Positions 1 through 7,263 are shown, numbered from the stretch's first letter. The stretch is 15,113 bases of DNA from Candidatus Omnitrophota bacterium (GCA_023247875.1 JAHFFQ010000018.1:1-15113), one strand, 5' to 3'. Notes: generated by a model not told the origin, from the letters alone. Made by a program: numbers and translations.

Positions 1-532
1 GGTAGCCCTGCAAAGCAAGAAAAGATATGAAAAACACGATTACCGTAAAAGCGCAGGGGTTTATCCCGTCCTCAAGCCCGGCGATGATCACGGAAAGAGG
101 GATAAAGCTCTTGAAATAGGCAAGGGGGTCTTGCGGCATTAACCCCGGAGAGGCTTGCGGTCTTTTTAAGGCATCCTTGATAAGATTACGCAAAGCCGCT
201 TCAACCTCTCCCTGGCTGTTCAGGAATCTTCCTTCCATATAAAAAATAGGGATATGGAATTCCACGGCGGAGCCGCTCTTCTGCCGCAAGCCTAAGAACA
301 GCTTATAGTTTTCCGGGTAACCGATATCCAGGTATTCAAAATAAACTTTGCCTGCGAACTCCTTTTCAATAACCGGCATTATATTTTTTTCCACTTCAAT
401 ACACCTGTGGCAGCCGGGAGAATAGAATACCAGCAGCTTCGGCATCTCCTGTTTACCGGACGCCAAAGCGGCTTGAGGCAGGAGGAGTGCCAGAAAAAAA
501 CAAAAAAGATACCTACCCATTATTTTACGCAT
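1..532 (-). CDS. Thioredoxin-like / DsbD-CcdA-type membrane thiol-electron transporter, partial
   Basis: The 3' part lies beyond the window start; about 177 codons are visible. Residues 1-25 form a signal peptide ending near ALASG. They are followed by a thioredoxin-like domain with a CxxC centre (PGCHRC, near residues 40-45) after the strand KLLVFYSP. At about residue 150 a hydrophobic segment begins with GLEDGINPCAFTVIVFF, the Asn-Pro-Cys start of the DsbD/CcdA membrane domain. Known members of that family carry electrons across the inner membrane to periplasmic thiols; that role here is inference. The domain order (thioredoxin first) differs from E. coli DsbD. The start is uncertain: ATG at 532 or ATG at 520, neither with a clear Shine-Dalgarno. 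It lies 22 bases behind the DoxX gene on the same strand and is probably in its operon. Confidence 0.8.
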   Translation of the reverse strand, partial: MRKIMGRYLFCFFLALLLPQAALASGKQEMPKLLVFYSPGCHRCIEVEKNIMPVIEKEFAGKVYFEYLDIGYPENYKLFLGLRQKSGSAVEFHIPIFYMEGRFLNSQGEVEAALRNLIKDALKRPQASPGLMPQDPLAYFKSFIPLSVIIAGLEDGINPCAFTVIVFFISFLALQGY

Positions 533-554
533 AATTAAAAAACGCGCCCTTATG

Positions 555-956
555 TTATCCGCGGAAAATGCGGAGAATACTGAACTTGCCTGGGCCTAAT
601 AAAATCAGGGCGATACAGGCTGCAGCGATGACAAAGGTATATTCAAACCCTCCGTTAAGCAGGAAGAAACCTTTGCTCAAATGCACCTTAACTCCGGCAG
701 TAGCAATAAAAATCAAAAGCAACGCTGCTGCCAGCCTTGCCTGTATCCCGGTGATCAGAAGTAACCCGCCGGCTAACACCGTAAAGGAAGCAACAACTGC
801 CCAGAATTCTGCCGGAACAAACCCCAAGCCGGAAAGCATCATAGCAAAACCTTTGATCCCCCGGCCGCCGAACAAACCAAAATTCATCCGCAGCCCATGT
901 GCCGTAAACATAACACCTATTCCCAACCGTAAAACCAGCATCCCCCAGTCTAACAT
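555..956 (-). CDS. DoxX family membrane protein
   Basis: A 133-residue protein with four predicted membrane helices. The N-terminal LRLGIGVMFTAHGLRMNFG followed by a Gly/Phe-rich stretch (GLFGGRGIKGFAMMLSGLGF) is the typical DoxX/DoxD-like pattern. Family members are small inner-membrane proteins linked to respiratory or thiol/sulfur redox complexes, often with unknown substrate. The start is well supported: GGAGGTG lies 4 bases before the ATG. The ATG overlaps the end of the upstream flavoprotein gene by 7 bases, implying coupled translation. With a flavoprotein dehydrogenase before it and a DsbD-like protein after it, a part in membrane redox is reasonable but inferred. Confidence 0.85.
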   Translation of the reverse strand: MLDWGMLVLRLGIGVMFTAHGLRMNFGLFGGRGIKGFAMMLSGLGFVPAEFWAVVASFTVLAGGLLLITGIQARLAAALLLIFIATAGVKVHLSKGFFLLNGGFEYTFVIAAACIALILLGPGKFSILRIFRG

Positions 957-2107
957 CTTGCACCTCCCTGCTTGCCTTGCGGCAGGCTTTTTATCAATCC
1001 TGCAATGACTCCCATCTTATTCCTTAAGCCTATTGAGCGGTAAACACACATTACAAAATGCAACAGCGTGGCAAGCATCCCTCTCACTTTCACGCCAAAA
1101 ACCATTCCGCATGACCTGTTGTTGGCCATCGGGATAACATAGCCCAGGTCCATGGGCTTGAACTTTTTAAGCGGAAGGTTTTTTATGCTCCTGGTTATGT
1201 TAACTGCTGCCTGATCCCCTTCGGTAATGGAAAACTGGGCGGCCATCCTCAGGAAATTATCCTTCCTGCCGAAATAGGCGGTATCCCCGCCGCAAAAACA
1301 ATCCCGGGCAAATCTTAGGTATTCATCAACGATTATCCTGCCCTGCGGATTCTTTTTCACGGCCAGCTTCTGGATAAAATCCGCTGTCCTTACCCCGGGG
1401 ACCCAGATAACTATGGCTTTCGTAAATACCTTCTCCCCGGAAACAACGGCGCTATCCCCGTTAACGCTCTCAACAGAAGAATTCGCCAGGATATCTATGC
1501 CCATTTTTTTTAGATTATCTCCCGCATAAAGCTTCATCCAATCCGGCAAAGGCCCCAGTATACCGGGGGAACGCTCAACAATAATGATTTTCTTCGTAAT
1601 CCCTCTTTTCTTACAGTAGAGCCATAAATTAGTGGCCGCCTCAACCCCGGTATATCCGCCTCCGCAGATAATAAAGTTCTCAAATCTGTCCGCCCCCAGC
1701 GCCTCCTGTATTTTTTTGACATCATCCGCGCTGTTTAAGGCATAGGCGCCATCTTCTATATCGGGTTGTCCGAAAAAATTGGCCTGGCTTCCGCTGGCAA
1801 CAAGCAGGTAATCATAGGTATAAGTAGAAGCGGCTGTAGCGGCTTGCCTGGCTGCAGGGCAAACAGAAACAACCTCTTCGTTTATAAACTTGAATTTTGA
1901 CTTGCGTGATAGATCATTTATATTATATTTGAGGGATTCAAGGTTGATCTGCCTGCCGATAGCATCGGGCAGAAGCGGCAAAAAGTCAAAATGCTTTCTC
2001 TTGTCAAAAAGAGAAACCTCCAGCTCCAGGCCGCTTTTAGAAAGCCTTGCGGCTGCGCTTAGCCCCGCAAAGCCGCCCCCAATAATAATAATCTTTTTAA
2101 TATTCAA
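950..2107 (-). CDS. NDH-2-like FAD/NAD(P)-dependent membrane oxidoreductase
   Basis: The protein belongs to the pyridine-nucleotide disulfide oxidoreductase superfamily, type II NADH dehydrogenase-like. Visible motifs are the FAD-binding IIIIGGGFAGLSAA at the N-terminus, the second dinucleotide-binding site IICGGGYTGVEAA in mid-protein, and CGGDTAYF, the C-terminal FAD contact. The C-terminus (LGYVIPMANNRSCGMVFG, then a hydrophobic/basic helix ending LRNKMGVIAGLI) matches the membrane-anchoring end of NDH-2. The likely reaction is NAD(P)H oxidation with quinone reduction; a sulfide:quinone-type substrate cannot be excluded. The start is a choice: the frame is open back to ATG 2248, but those 47 extra codons carry no family similarity and lie in repeat-like DNA. 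I place the start at TTG 2107, just before the FAD motif, although no Shine-Dalgarno is visible. First gene of the DoxX/DsbD operon. Confidence 0.85.
   Translation of the reverse strand: MNIKKIIIIGGGFAGLSAAARLSKSGLELEVSLFDKRKHFDFLPLLPDAIGRQINLESLKYNINDLSRKSKFKFINEEVVSVCPAARQAATAASTYTYDYLLVASGSQANFFGQPDIEDGAYALNSADDVKKIQEALGADRFENFIICGGGYTGVEAATNLWLYCKKRGITKKIIIVERSPGILGPLPDWMKLYAGDNLKKMGIDILANSSVESVNGDSAVVSGEKVFTKAIVIWVPGVRTADFIQKLAVKKNPQGRIIVDEYLRFARDCFCGGDTAYFGRKDNFLRMAAQFSITEGDQAAVNITRSIKNLPLKKFKPMDLGYVIPMANNRSCGMVFGVKVRGMLATLLHFVMCVYRSIGLRNKMGVIAGLIKSLPQGKQGGARC
970..992. repeat. REP-like hairpin within the end of the flavoprotein gene
   Basis: GCTTGCC (970-976), loop TTGC, then GGCAGGC (981-987), pairing except for one G-T, followed by TTTTT on the plus strand. 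It lies inside the last codons of the NDH-2-like gene and encodes the odd tail SLPQGKQGG. It looks like a palindromic repeat inserted at a gene end; on the plus strand it also has the form of an intrinsic terminator. Confidence 0.4.
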
Positions 2108-2219
2108 ATATTCACATGCTGCCAGCGGGTGGCCAAAGGATGACAACGAATGGGAGGATCCACACCGGGGGAGGGGCCCATGAGTTGGCTCCTTTGGGCA
2201 GGCCCTGCTGGCAAAATAA

Positions 2220-2248
2220 TTGCATACCCGCCCCTTATATGTTAACAT
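2220..2248 (+). promoter_or_regulatory. Possible promoter giving a leaderless transcript
   Basis: TTGCAT (2220-2225), 17-base spacer, TAACAT (2243-2248, a weak -10). Transcription would start about 7 bases on, at or beside the ATG of the polyprenyl synthase gene at 2255, which has no Shine-Dalgarno. The -35 is 4/6 and the -10 is 4/6 to consensus. Confidence 0.35.
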
Positions 2249-2254
2249 AAACCT

Positions 2255-3295
2255 ATGTTTTTGGAAATAAAAATCAGGGTTGAAAAAGAGCTGGGTGCCT
2301 ATGTACGGCAGATGGATAAATTGTACTCCTTGAACAGGCTCTCCCCTCTCCTTTTTAAAAGCATAAAAGAGTTTGTCTTGCGCTCCGGTAAAAGGATAAG
2401 GCCGGTATTATTCTGCATCGGATATCTTGGCTTCTCCAAGAAAACCCCTCCCGGCCTATACCGCAGCGCCCTATCCTTAGAGCTTCTGCATGACTTCATG
2501 CTGGTCCACGATGATATCATTGATAAATCCGATACCCGTCGCGGAAAACCTTCCATGCACTCCTTACTGAACCGCTATCTTATGCCGGGTAAAAAAGCTA
2601 AATTCAGCGGGGAGGACCTGACCATAGTGGCCGGGGATGTTATGTATTCCATGGCTCTTGATGCTTTCCTATCAGTTAAAGAAGATATGCGGCGTAAAGA
2701 AGATGCTCTGAGGAAACTTATCTCGGCGGCTTTATACACAGGCAGCGGAGAATTCATCGAGTTGCTGTTGGGAATCAAACCCATAGAAAAGGTCACCCGG
2801 GAAGATATTTATAAGGTCTACGATTATAAGACCGCAAACTATACCTTTGCCTCACCCTTAAACATGGGAGCGACCCTTGCCGGCGCGGACCCGGGGCAGG
2901 TAAAAGATCTGTTTTCTTATGGCATGCTTCTGGGGAAGGCATTCCAGATCAGGGACGATATAATCGGAACATTCGGCGAAGAAAAAGAAACCGGTAAATC
3001 AAACCTCACCGATATCAAGGAGGCCAAAAGGACCCTGCTTATCTGGCATGCCTTTAACCACGCGGAGAAAAAAGACCGGCTTATCATAAAAAGGATAATG
3101 GAGGGTAAAACCGCCAGAATAACGGAGCTGGTCAAGATCCGCCGGATCATCGTTGATACCGGCGCCCTGCTTTACGCTGAAAACCAGATAAAATATCTTT
3201 TATCAAAGGCTAACGTGGAGCTAAACCGCTTAAGAATGGATAAAAGATATAAACAGGCGCTGACAGACTTCTCAGTAAATATTCTTAAAGCATGA
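2255..3295 (+). CDS. Trans-polyprenyl diphosphate synthase (FPP/GGPP synthase-like)
   Basis: A 346-residue prenyltransferase that condenses isopentenyl diphosphate with an allylic diphosphate. The first Asp-rich motif is LVHDDIIDKSDTRRG (DDxxD at 86-90). The second is FQIRDDIIGTFG near 231-242, of the DDxxG form seen in IdsA-type enzymes. GKRIRP at 45-50 is the usual IPP-binding segment. Phe at position -5 before the first motif (F81) suggests a short product, C15-C20, which is inference. No Shine-Dalgarno precedes the ATG at 2255; a promoter-like element would put transcription start at that ATG. The stop overlaps the ispH start by 4 bases (ATGA), so the two form a transcription and translation unit supplying isoprenoids from the MEP pathway. 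Confidence 0.92.
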   Translation: MFLEIKIRVEKELGAYVRQMDKLYSLNRLSPLLFKSIKEFVLRSGKRIRPVLFCIGYLGFSKKTPPGLYRSALSLELLHDFMLVHDDIIDKSDTRRGKPSMHSLLNRYLMPGKKAKFSGEDLTIVAGDVMYSMALDAFLSVKEDMRRKEDALRKLISAALYTGSGEFIELLLGIKPIEKVTREDIYKVYDYKTANYTFASPLNMGATLAGADPGQVKDLFSYGMLLGKAFQIRDDIIGTFGEEKETGKSNLTDIKEAKRTLLIWHAFNHAEKKDRLIIKRIMEGKTARITELVKIRRIIVDTGALLYAENQIKYLLSKANVELNRLRMDKRYKQALTDFSVNILKA

Positions 3296-4134
3296 AAATA
3301 AACCTGGCAAAATCAGCGGGGTTCTGCTTTGGGGTAAAAAGGGCGATCTCTATCGCGCTGGATAAGGCAAAAAGCGGCAAGCCGGTATTTATGCTCGGGG
3401 ATATCGTGCATAACGAAGAGGTGGTCAAGCAGGTAGAAAAGGCCGGCATCAGGAAAATCCACAGGCTTGGCAAAGGCTCCGGCAGGATTCTCCTTATCCG
3501 CGCGCATGGCTGCTCAAATAAAACCCTGCGCCGGGCAAAAGAATGCGGCTATACGGTTATTGACGCTACCTGCCCGATGGTAAAGGACATCCATAAGATC
3601 GCCAAAAACCTGGAGGATACCGGCCACAAGGTGATCGTGATCGGGGACAAACTGCATGATGAGGTGCAGGGGATCGCCGGACAGCTCAAAGCTAAGGCGA
3701 TCGTCATTGATGATTTAAAGAACATTACTATAAAGAAAATAAAAGTTATTCCGCGGGCAGGAGTAGTCGTGCAATCAACGCAAAGCCTGGATAAGGCGCT
3801 TAAAATAGCGGGTGTCTTGCGCGAAAATATCCGTGAGGTAGAATTTCATAACACTATCTGCAACCCCACGAGGATAAAACAGGGCGAGATCAATAACATG
3901 CCCCTTGAAAACGACGTAATGATCATCATCGGCTCAAAGGCAAGCGCCAACACCAGAAGGCTCTATGAAATATCCAGGTCCCTGAACAAAAAAAGCTACT
4001 GGGTTAACTCCGGAAAAGAAATAAATAAAAGCTGGTTCTCCAAAGCCAAAAGCGTAGGGATTACCGCCGGAGCATCCACCCCGGAATCAACTATCCGCCA
4101 GGTTATTCAAAGAATAAGAACTAAAAACCCCTGA
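3292..4134 (+). CDS. ispH: 4-hydroxy-3-methylbut-2-enyl diphosphate reductase
   Basis: This is the last enzyme of the MEP pathway, reducing HMBPP to IPP and DMAPP with a [4Fe-4S] cluster. All three cluster cysteines are present: C12 (GFCFGVKRA), C93 (DATCPMV) and C189 (NTICNPTR). Active-site residues seen are H40 (HNE), H71 (RAHG), H121 and E123 (LHDEVQG, where most homologues have HPEV) and T162. The C-terminal SKASANTRRLYE and GITAGASTPE motifs complete the phosphate site. The length of 280 is normal. Small departures from the usual motifs (LHDEV; QSTQS for QTTLS; IKQGE for the usual RQ) do not touch catalytic residues. The ATG overlaps the prenyl synthase stop (ATGA). The 3' end overlaps the convergent gene by 14 bases. 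Confidence 0.95.
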   Translation: MKINLAKSAGFCFGVKRAISIALDKAKSGKPVFMLGDIVHNEEVVKQVEKAGIRKIHRLGKGSGRILLIRAHGCSNKTLRRAKECGYTVIDATCPMVKDIHKIAKNLEDTGHKVIVIGDKLHDEVQGIAGQLKAKAIVIDDLKNITIKKIKVIPRAGVVVQSTQSLDKALKIAGVLRENIREVEFHNTICNPTRIKQGEINNMPLENDVMIIIGSKASANTRRLYEISRSLNKKSYWVNSGKEINKSWFSKAKSVGITAGASTPESTIRQVIQRIRTKNP

Positions 4135-4489
4135 CCCTTCTCTCCGCTTCTTTCCAATCATCCGCCGAGCTGTTCTCCGGCCTGCCTTTGCTCTCCCAGA
4201 TAGAGATAGCGACCTCTTTTATCCTCTTCTGGATATCCTCCTTGCTTTCCTCCACGATCCTGTTATAGAGCCAGGCGACCGCGCAGCCAAAGATAAACGC
4301 GTAGGCAAATCCCCAGACGGCATTCAAGACTAATCCAATGGCTGTGGGCCTGCACCCCATAACCGACATGATCTTATCCAACCCGGTCTCCCAGTAAAAA
4401 AATATGTTCAACGCTCCCAAAAGCAGAATAAAACCGGCAGCAACAATCCCCCATGCCAACCCAAAAGCCCTTATGTCCAATTTTGCCAT
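4121..4489 (-). CDS. Holin-like two-helix membrane protein with C-terminal DUF2934 segment
   Basis: A 122-residue protein. Residues 1-80 contain two membrane helices (about 8-32 and 50-76), with the pattern LDIRAFGLAWGIVAAGF and AVWGFAYAFIFGCAVAWLYNRI. This recalls small chromosomal proteins often labelled 'bacteriophage holin family'. Residues about 88-120 (IKEVAISIWESKGRPENSS, then DDWKEAERR) match the DUF2934 pattern: a helix with IW-E-xGRP, then DW and AE. The function is unknown, and nothing else here suggests a phage. A G-run (GGGGGGGTT) before the ATG could act as ribosome binding site. It follows purU by 14 bases and its end overlaps ispH by 14 bases tail to tail. Confidence 0.7.
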   Translation of the reverse strand: MAKLDIRAFGLAWGIVAAGFILLLGALNIFFYWETGLDKIMSVMGCRPTAIGLVLNAVWGFAYAFIFGCAVAWLYNRIVEESKEDIQKRIKEVAISIWESKGRPENSSADDWKEAERRVRGF

Positions 4490-4503
4490 AACCCCCCCTT
4501 TTT

Positions 4504-5346
4504 TTAGAAAACTATGGTTTTGTTTTCGTGCCTTATGATGCGGTGGTCAATATAGCTTGATACGGCTTGCGCCAATGCCCTGTTCTCCAGGTTCCTCCCC
4601 TTTCTTACCAAGTCCTCCCGGTTATCTTTATGCGAAACCTGCTGGACCTCCTGGGAGATGATCGGGCCTTCATCAAGCTCATTTGTCACAAAATGCGCCG
4701 TCGCGCCGATCACCTTGACCCCCTCTTTAAGCGCTTTGGCATACGGGTCAGCGCCTTTAAAAAAGGGAAGAAAGCCATGGTGAATATTAATTATATCCTT
4801 ATTGTATTTTTGCAGAAAATCCGGGGAAAGCACCAGCATATAACGCGCCAACACCAGGAAATCGCTTGAGTCAAGGCTGTAAGCCAACAACTCTGATTCC
4901 CGGCGGTTATCTTTGTTCGCGGGCACATAATGGAATGGAATATTATACTGCGCGGCTAATTTGCGGTGTTTTTCGCAATTACTTAAGAGAAAAGGTATCT
5001 TCACCGCTAGCTGCCCCGCGCTCCATAAATACAACAGGTCTACCAGGCAATGGTCCGGTTCTGATACGAATATCCCCATGCGCAGGGGCTCTGACTTATC
5101 AAAAATCTCCCAATCCGCGCCGAACTCTTTGGCAAAAGGCGCAAATTCCGAAGACAATGCCTTCCTGTCATATTTCTCATCCTCCAGAATAAACTCAACG
5201 CGCATGAAAAAATATCCTCCCTGCGGATCAGTAGAATGCTGATCGGCAGTGACGATATTCCCGTTATGCTTAAGGATAAAATCCGATATCCCGGCAACGA
5301 TGCCTTTTTGGTCCCGGCACTGGAACAAAAGAATGAACGCGCGCAT
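4504..5346 (-). CDS. purU: Formyltetrahydrofolate deformylase
   Basis: PurU hydrolyses 10-formyl-THF to THF and formate, balancing one-carbon pools. Residues 1-80 form an ACT domain (FILLFQCRDQKGIVAGISDF, then TADQHSTDPQGGYFFMRVEF). Residues 85-280 form the formyltransferase-like domain, with the catalytic Asn-x-His at N187/H189 (INIHHGFLPFFKGADPY) and the catalytic Asp at D225 (LDEGPII). The end HENKTIVF resembles the E. coli NRTVIF end. The 280-residue length is normal for the family. GGAGG lies about 10 bases before the ATG. A TATAAT box sits upstream, so it may have its own promoter although the permease gene lies just before it on the same strand. The holin-like gene follows. Confidence 0.94.
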   Translation of the reverse strand: MRAFILLFQCRDQKGIVAGISDFILKHNGNIVTADQHSTDPQGGYFFMRVEFILEDEKYDRKALSSEFAPFAKEFGADWEIFDKSEPLRMGIFVSEPDHCLVDLLYLWSAGQLAVKIPFLLSNCEKHRKLAAQYNIPFHYVPANKDNRRESELLAYSLDSSDFLVLARYMLVLSPDFLQKYNKDIINIHHGFLPFFKGADPYAKALKEGVKVIGATAHFVTNELDEGPIISQEVQQVSHKDNREDLVRKGRNLENRALAQAVSSYIDHRIIRHENKTIVF

Positions 5347-5366
5347 AAGCCTAGAGCCTCCGGTTA

Positions 5367-5372
5367 ATTATA
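5367..5372 (-). promoter_or_regulatory. -10 box before purU
   Basis: A perfect TATAAT (minus strand) about 20 bases before the purU ATG, between purU and the end of the permease gene. No good -35 is seen at 16-18 bases; the nearest candidate, TTTCAA, is 15 bases away. Transcription would start near 5360. Confidence 0.4.
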
Positions 5373-5401
5373 CCTCAATTTCAGCTATTGAAATATCTTT
5401 T

Positions 5402-6352
5402 TTATGGTAAAACAAAATTAAATAAATACCCGGTCAAAATGATCCCCAGGCCTACCACCGAAGCAAATATGATCAATAACTTGGACTTCATTACTTTCTT
5501 GAGAATAAAAAATTCCGGCAATGAGAGGGCGGTAACCGCCATCATAAAGGCAAGTGCCGTGCCCATGGCAACCCCCTTGCCGGTAAGGGCGCTGACCAGG
5601 GGAATCACCCCTGCCGCGTTGGAATAAAGAGGGACCCCTATTAAGACAGCGACAGGCACTGCCAGCCAGTTGCCTCTGCCGGCGACGCGGGCCAGGAAAT
5701 CCTGCGGCACATACCCATGTATCCAGGCTCCTACCCCGATGCCGATGATCACATATAACCAGATATGCTTAAGGATGCCGACGGTATAATCCCTGCTATA
5801 TTCAATCCTGGTCCTAAAACTTTGCGTTATTGATGAAGCACAACAGGCCTGTTTCTTATGTTCAAACTTCTGGATAAGATCTTCTATTTTAAGCTTACCG
5901 ATAATAATACCGGAAAATACCGCGATAATCAGCCCGCTTCCTATATATAGCAGGGAAATCCTCCATCCAAAAAGCCCCCAGAGCATGACCAAAGCCACCT
6001 CATTGATCATCGGTGAGGCCACCAGAAAAGAGAAGGTAACTCCTAAAGGAACCCCGGCTTCAAGAAAACCCAGAAAAAGCGGGATGGCACTGCAGGAACA
6101 GAAAGGCGTTACGATCCCCAGCAAGGCAGCCAGGATATTGCCCGCATGTTTATGCTTATGGCTTAAGATAGAGCGGGTCCTTTCAGGGGAAAAGAAGCTA
6201 CGGATAAAGGAAACGATAAAAATTATCCCGCAAAGCAGCAGGAATATTTTTACCGTATCATAAAGAAAAAAATCCAGGGCTTCGGAGAAAACAGCCCCGT
6301 GAGGCATTTTAAGAATACCATATACCAGCCGATCAACTAACGGTTTGATCAT
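5402..6352 (-). CDS. Permease of the ArsP/YraQ (DUF318) type
   Basis: A 316-residue protein with about eight membrane helices in two halves. The signature PFCSCSAIPLFLGFLEAGVP (residues 83-102) and ASPMINEVALV (112-122) mark the family, as do the second-half repeats IGVPLYSNAAGVIPLV and SLPEFFILKKV. ArsP members export organoarsenicals; YraQ relatives have unclear substrates, sometimes metals or thiol compounds. The cytoplasmic loop between the halves carries KKQACCASS, whose Cys-Cys pair (170-171) could bind a thiophilic metal. AAGGATAAGCA before the ATG is the ribosome binding site and is partly inside a small palindrome. It follows the Met-rich protein and lipoprotein genes, which supports metal or metalloid handling. 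Confidence 0.85.
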   Translation of the reverse strand: MIKPLVDRLVYGILKMPHGAVFSEALDFFLYDTVKIFLLLCGIIFIVSFIRSFFSPERTRSILSHKHKHAGNILAALLGIVTPFCSCSAIPLFLGFLEAGVPLGVTFSFLVASPMINEVALVMLWGLFGWRISLLYIGSGLIIAVFSGIIIGKLKIEDLIQKFEHKKQACCASSITQSFRTRIEYSRDYTVGILKHIWLYVIIGIGVGAWIHGYVPQDFLARVAGRGNWLAVPVAVLIGVPLYSNAAGVIPLVSALTGKGVAMGTALAFMMAVTALSLPEFFILKKVMKSKLLIIFASVVGLGIILTGYLFNFVLP

Positions 6353-6374
6353 TGCTTATCCTTGGCCAAGCCAA

Positions 6375-6400
6375 AGGAGCTGCCCTTAAGGGCAGCTCCT
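6375..6400. terminator. 26-bp perfect palindrome between lipoprotein and permease genes
   Basis: Arms AGGAGCTGCCC and GGGCAGCTCCT around a central TTAA form a perfect 26-base palindrome, 22 bases before the permease start. A second small palindrome, CTTGGCCAAG (6361-6370), follows in transcription direction and covers the ribosome binding site. No U-tract follows on the minus strand; GTTTAAAAAA follows on the plus side. It may be an attenuating or mRNA-processing hairpin, an intercistronic repeat or a protein-binding site. Confidence 0.5.
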
Positions 6401-6434
6401 GTTTAAAAAACAATCTCTTGCCTAGAAAGTAGGG

Positions 6435-6770
6435 CTATTTATCTCTGCCGGAGGCTTTTTGTAATCTTCCGATCAGATTCGCCAGGCTTGGATCAAGCCC
6501 TGTGTTTAGTTTTTGCACCTTGTGTACATCCTGCCAGCTCTTGTCGTAATCCTTCTTATAGTAATAGGCAACTGCCCTGTTGTAATACGCTCCAGCATAA
6601 CGGGAATTCTTCTTTATTTCCTCGCTGAATACGGAGATCATATGATCCAATTCCTTCTGGTCAACGGTAACGATATCCTTTCTTGCTGCCGGGCAGGGGG
6701 ATTTACTTTTCCTTGCAACCGTAGTGCACCCAACCAGGGCCAAACAAAGCAAGACAATGATTATTTTCAT
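6435..6770 (-). CDS. Small TPR-containing lipoprotein
   Basis: A 111-residue protein. Residues 1-15 form a lipoprotein signal with lipobox LVGC and lipidated Cys15. A single TPR-like unit lies at about 57-90 (SRYAGAYYNRAVAYYYKKDY and the following helix), with weaker helical sequence on either side. It is probably anchored in an envelope membrane facing the periplasm and may act as a small adaptor. Strong Shine-Dalgarno AAGGAGGAGAC directly before the ATG. It lies 18 bases after the Met-rich protein gene and 82 bases before the permease gene, so the three appear to be one transcript. Its specific function is not recognised. Confidence 0.8.
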   Translation of the reverse strand: MKIIIVLLCLALVGCTTVARKSKSPCPAARKDIVTVDQKELDHMISVFSEEIKKNSRYAGAYYNRAVAYYYKKDYDKSWQDVHKVQKLNTGLDPSLANLIGRLQKASGRDK

Positions 6771-6788
6771 GTCTCCTCCTTGCCGATC

Positions 6789-7193
6789 TTAATGCGCTTT
6801 AGTTTCCGCTCCCTCAATTTTTGCGCTATCCATCATCCCGCTCATCATCGGGCAGCTTTCCATCATTTTGCGCATTGCTTCCATATCTATTTTTATTTCC
6901 ACCTCTTTTTTCAAGGTTAAATTTTTATCATATTTTTGCAGTTTATTGCCTATCATGACGATGACCCCGCCGTCCTGCGTGGCAACCAGGGATTCTTTCA
7001 TCATCGGGCACATACACATCCCCATCATTTTATCCTTAGCCATCATACCCTGGCCCCTCATATTCGGCTCCATCGCGCTAGCCTGCATCATATCCTTGCC
7101 GCCCATCCCCTCTTTTGGCTCTTCCGCAAGGGCCAAAGAAGAAATGCCGGCCAATAACAAACCAAGCGTTATAACACCTAAAATCTTTCTCAT
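6789..7193 (-). CDS. Met/Cys-rich secreted protein, probable metal binder
   Basis: About 134 residues with a signal peptide ending ALAEE. The mature part is rich in methionine. MMGMCMCPMMKES (near 58-70) and ESCPMMSGMMDS (near 114-125) each hold a CPMM motif, and the tail ends in His. Between them, ESLVATQDGGVIVMIG resembles a beta-strand pair. Such Met/Cys clusters commonly bind Cu(I) or related soft metals in the periplasm; the metal here is inferred. AGGAGG runs straight into three consecutive ATG codons (7199, 7196, 7193). The third has the best spacing (6 bases), so the start is set there. Driven by the promoter at 7218-7246. Confidence 0.8.
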   Translation of the reverse strand: MRKILGVITLGLLLAGISSLALAEEPKEGMGGKDMMQASAMEPNMRGQGMMAKDKMMGMCMCPMMKESLVATQDGGVIVMIGNKLQKYDKNLTLKKEVEIKIDMEAMRKMMESCPMMSGMMDSAKIEGAETKAH

Positions 7194-7217
7194 CATCATC
7201 CTCCTATTTGTTGACTC

Positions 7218-7246
7218 ATTTTACCGCAAATAAAATACCTTGGCAA
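7218..7246 (-). promoter_or_regulatory. Sigma70-type promoter of the Met-rich/lipoprotein/permease operon
   Basis: On the minus strand: TTGCCA (7241-7246), 17-base spacer, TAAAAT (7218-7223). It lies between the end of the cyclase gene and the Met-rich gene; expected transcription start near 7211, with a leader of about 18 bases. Confidence 0.65.
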
Positions 7247-7263
7247 CATATAAAATGACCGGT

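Noticed and set aside
568..1008. Open plus-strand frame of 146 codons opposite the DoxX gene
   Set aside because: It is antisense to a clear DoxX protein, has no ribosome site and its translation is low-complexity Pro/Ala/Lys/Asn without family pattern.
4121..4489. Prophage lysis gene (holin)
   Set aside because: No endolysin, phage structural gene or integrase nearby, and the protein carries a DUF2934-like tail; the resemblance is only to the chromosomal holin-like family.
4567..5242. Several plus-strand open frames opposite purU
   Set aside because: purU is certain from its ACT and formyltransferase motifs; the opposite frames show no motif or start signal.
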